In this document: positions 21,698 to 22,569 of the stretch, in pieces | Layout: each line of letters begins with the position of its first letter | How positions within the stretch are numbered: position 1 is the stretch's first letter | From: Candidatus Saccharibacteria bacterium UBA6209 | GTDB taxonomy: Bacteria; Patescibacteriota; Saccharimonadia; Saccharimonadales; Saccharimonadaceae | Direction of reading: 5' to 3' | NCBI GenBank assembly: GCA_002421965.1 | Contig: DISN01000023.1 | Location: 1-22,569 of the forward strand | Length of the DNA stretch: 22,569 nt | Notes under the pieces: model-generated | Databases searched by the model: none | Told to the model about the DNA's origin: nothing | What the model saw: only the letters and a program-made list of their open reading frames with translations | Made by a program: the position numbers and the translations under genes

Positions 21698-22569
21698 CTC
21701 TTCATCGGCATAATAATATACAAATAGTTCGGATCTTTTACCTTTTCCTGTAATAGACAAGGGGATAGTTTTCCGTTAAAAGAGAATGTCATTTCTTCGC
21801 CATTCATAACACCCAATACCTCCATTAGATACCTGGAGTTAATTGTAATTTGACCATCCTCAGACACAGTTGCTGTGGCTTCAGAGGTGTTCTCACCTAG
21901 CTCTGAAGCTATAGAATGAATAGACAGCTTAGACTCGGCGCTAGAGGCGCTTAGTGTAACGCCGCCGCCTGAGTCACGAGCAAACAAGCTAGCAATTTTA
22001 GTTATCCTCAAGAAATCAGCTTTCTTAATCTCAATTACAGTCGTCGAAGATTGGGGGATCAGCTGTCGGTAGTCAGGGAACTTACCATCAATTAGCCGAC
22101 TAACTATCTCGCTAGTTGAAGTATTAAAGCAAACCTGCGAATCATCGAACAGAATTTGAATCGTCTTAACATTATCCGACAAACTCCTCATGACCTCTTG
22201 TAGGGTAGAGGCAGGGATGATTGCAGTTAGATCAGCATCCGACTTCATTAATCGCCTCTCAGCCAACCTGTAGCCGTCTGTAGAGGCTAGATACAAGTTA
22301 CCCTCGTGCGTATGCCAATTCACGCCAGTGAGCATCGGCCTTGTAGTATCTGAGCTACAGGCAATGATCGTCTGAGACACAGCTTCTTTAAAGTCCTCAA
22401 CCTTTAACTCATAAGTAACTGACTGTTTTTCGTCAATTGTTGGCAACTCTGGGAATTCATCAGCTACTATACCGTTAATAATTGATGAGAATTTACCAGA
22501 CACCACATGCAAATGATCGCCCTTAACTTCCAGGTCAACTGTACCAGCAGGCAGGGAAGAGATAAAGTC
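21694..22569 (-). CDS. dnaN: DNA polymerase III subunit beta (sliding clamp), 5' end beyond the window
   Basis: The C-terminal 291 residues of the replicative clamp, from part of domain I to the end; the family length is about 370, so about 80 N-terminal residues lie outside. The frame is open to the window edge (first visible codons read DFISSLPAGTVDLEVKGDH), so a TTG at 22512 is not a start. Characteristic stretches are FPELP, FKEAVSQTIIACSSDTTRPMLTGVNW, LYLASTDGYRLAERR, VSRLIDGKFPDYRQLIP, INSRYLMEVLGVM and the C-terminal DPNYLYIIMPMKS. It is convergent with the T4SS genes and overlaps the last one by four bases. dnaN next to dnaA usually marks the origin region, so the chromosome origin may lie to the right. 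Confidence 0.96.
   Translation of the reverse strand, partial: DFISSLPAGTVDLEVKGDHLHVVSGKFSSIINGIVADEFPELPTIDEKQSVTYELKVEDFKEAVSQTIIACSSDTTRPMLTGVNWHTHEGNLYLASTDGYRLAERRLMKSDADLTAIIPASTLQEVMRSLSDNVKTIQILFDDSQVCFNTSTSEIVSRLIDGKFPDYRQLIPQSSTTVIEIKKADFLRITKIASLFARDSGGGVTLSASSAESKLSIHSIASELGENTSEATATVSEDGQITINSRYLMEVLGVMNGEEMTFSFNGKLSPCLLQEKVKDPNYLYIIMPMKS

Noticed and set aside
22510..22512. TTG at 22512 as the dnaN start
   Set aside because: The frame continues open to the window edge with clamp-like sequence, so the gene is simply cut by the window.
1..22569. CRISPR arrays, insertion sequences, rRNA genes and UGA recoding
   Set aside because: No regularly spaced repeats, transposase frames or rRNA sequence were seen, and TGA serves as a normal stop in several genes.

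Overview
The window most likely comes from the chromosome of a Candidate Phyla Radiation bacterium, probably Candidatus Saccharibacteria (TM7). The reasons are the compact gene packing, a type IV secretion (T4SS) cluster built from PrgI, a TraC-like protein, VirB4, two large VirB6/TrbL-like proteins and a family of small two-helix pilins, and the lack of any outer-membrane T4SS core (no VirB7/B9/B10) in view. TGA is used as a normal stop (for example HIT and three pilins), which argues against the UGA=Gly lineages Gracilibacteria/SR1. The taxonomic call is inference from protein style, not from a marker search.

Left part (1-3350) is housekeeping: tRNA-Ser(GCU) with a terminator, an exported SGNH/GDSL-type hydrolase, a HIT hydrolase overlapping rlmH, a convergent comF whose stop abuts the rlmH stop, and a divergent small heat-shock protein followed by two hairpin terminators.

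The T4SS region starts at 3370. On the minus strand lie five paralogous T4SS pilin-like proteins; four are translationally coupled with overlapping stop/start codons behind one promoter (TTGCAT-17-TACAAT), and the fifth has its own promoter. A divergent promoter drives tRNA-Asp(GUC). A 370-base gene-free stretch with nested inverted repeats follows. On the plus strand come a predicted lipoprotein, two tandem VirB6-like proteins, PrgI (VirB3-like), a TraC-like VirB4-N-terminal homologue without ATPase motifs, the VirB4 ATPase, a 1003-residue membrane protein ending in an M23 peptidase domain, a small membrane protein, an exported phage-lysozyme + NlpC/P60-like wall hydrolase (VirB1-like role), and a PEGA-like membrane protein. 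The window ends in the 3' part of dnaN on the minus strand, overlapping its neighbour's stop.

Working model: the pilins, VirB6 pair, PrgI, TraC-like protein and VirB4 form a minimal monoderm-type T4SS channel/pilus, and the two wall hydrolases open the peptidoglycan for it. No coupling protein (VirD4), VirB11 or relaxase is visible, so the cargo (protein, DNA export, DNA uptake or host attachment) is not determined. A striking regulatory feature is that several plus-strand genes have a -10 hexamer ending about 7-9 nt before the ATG and no Shine-Dalgarno, implying leaderless mRNAs, while genes inside the operons use strong GGAGG sites.
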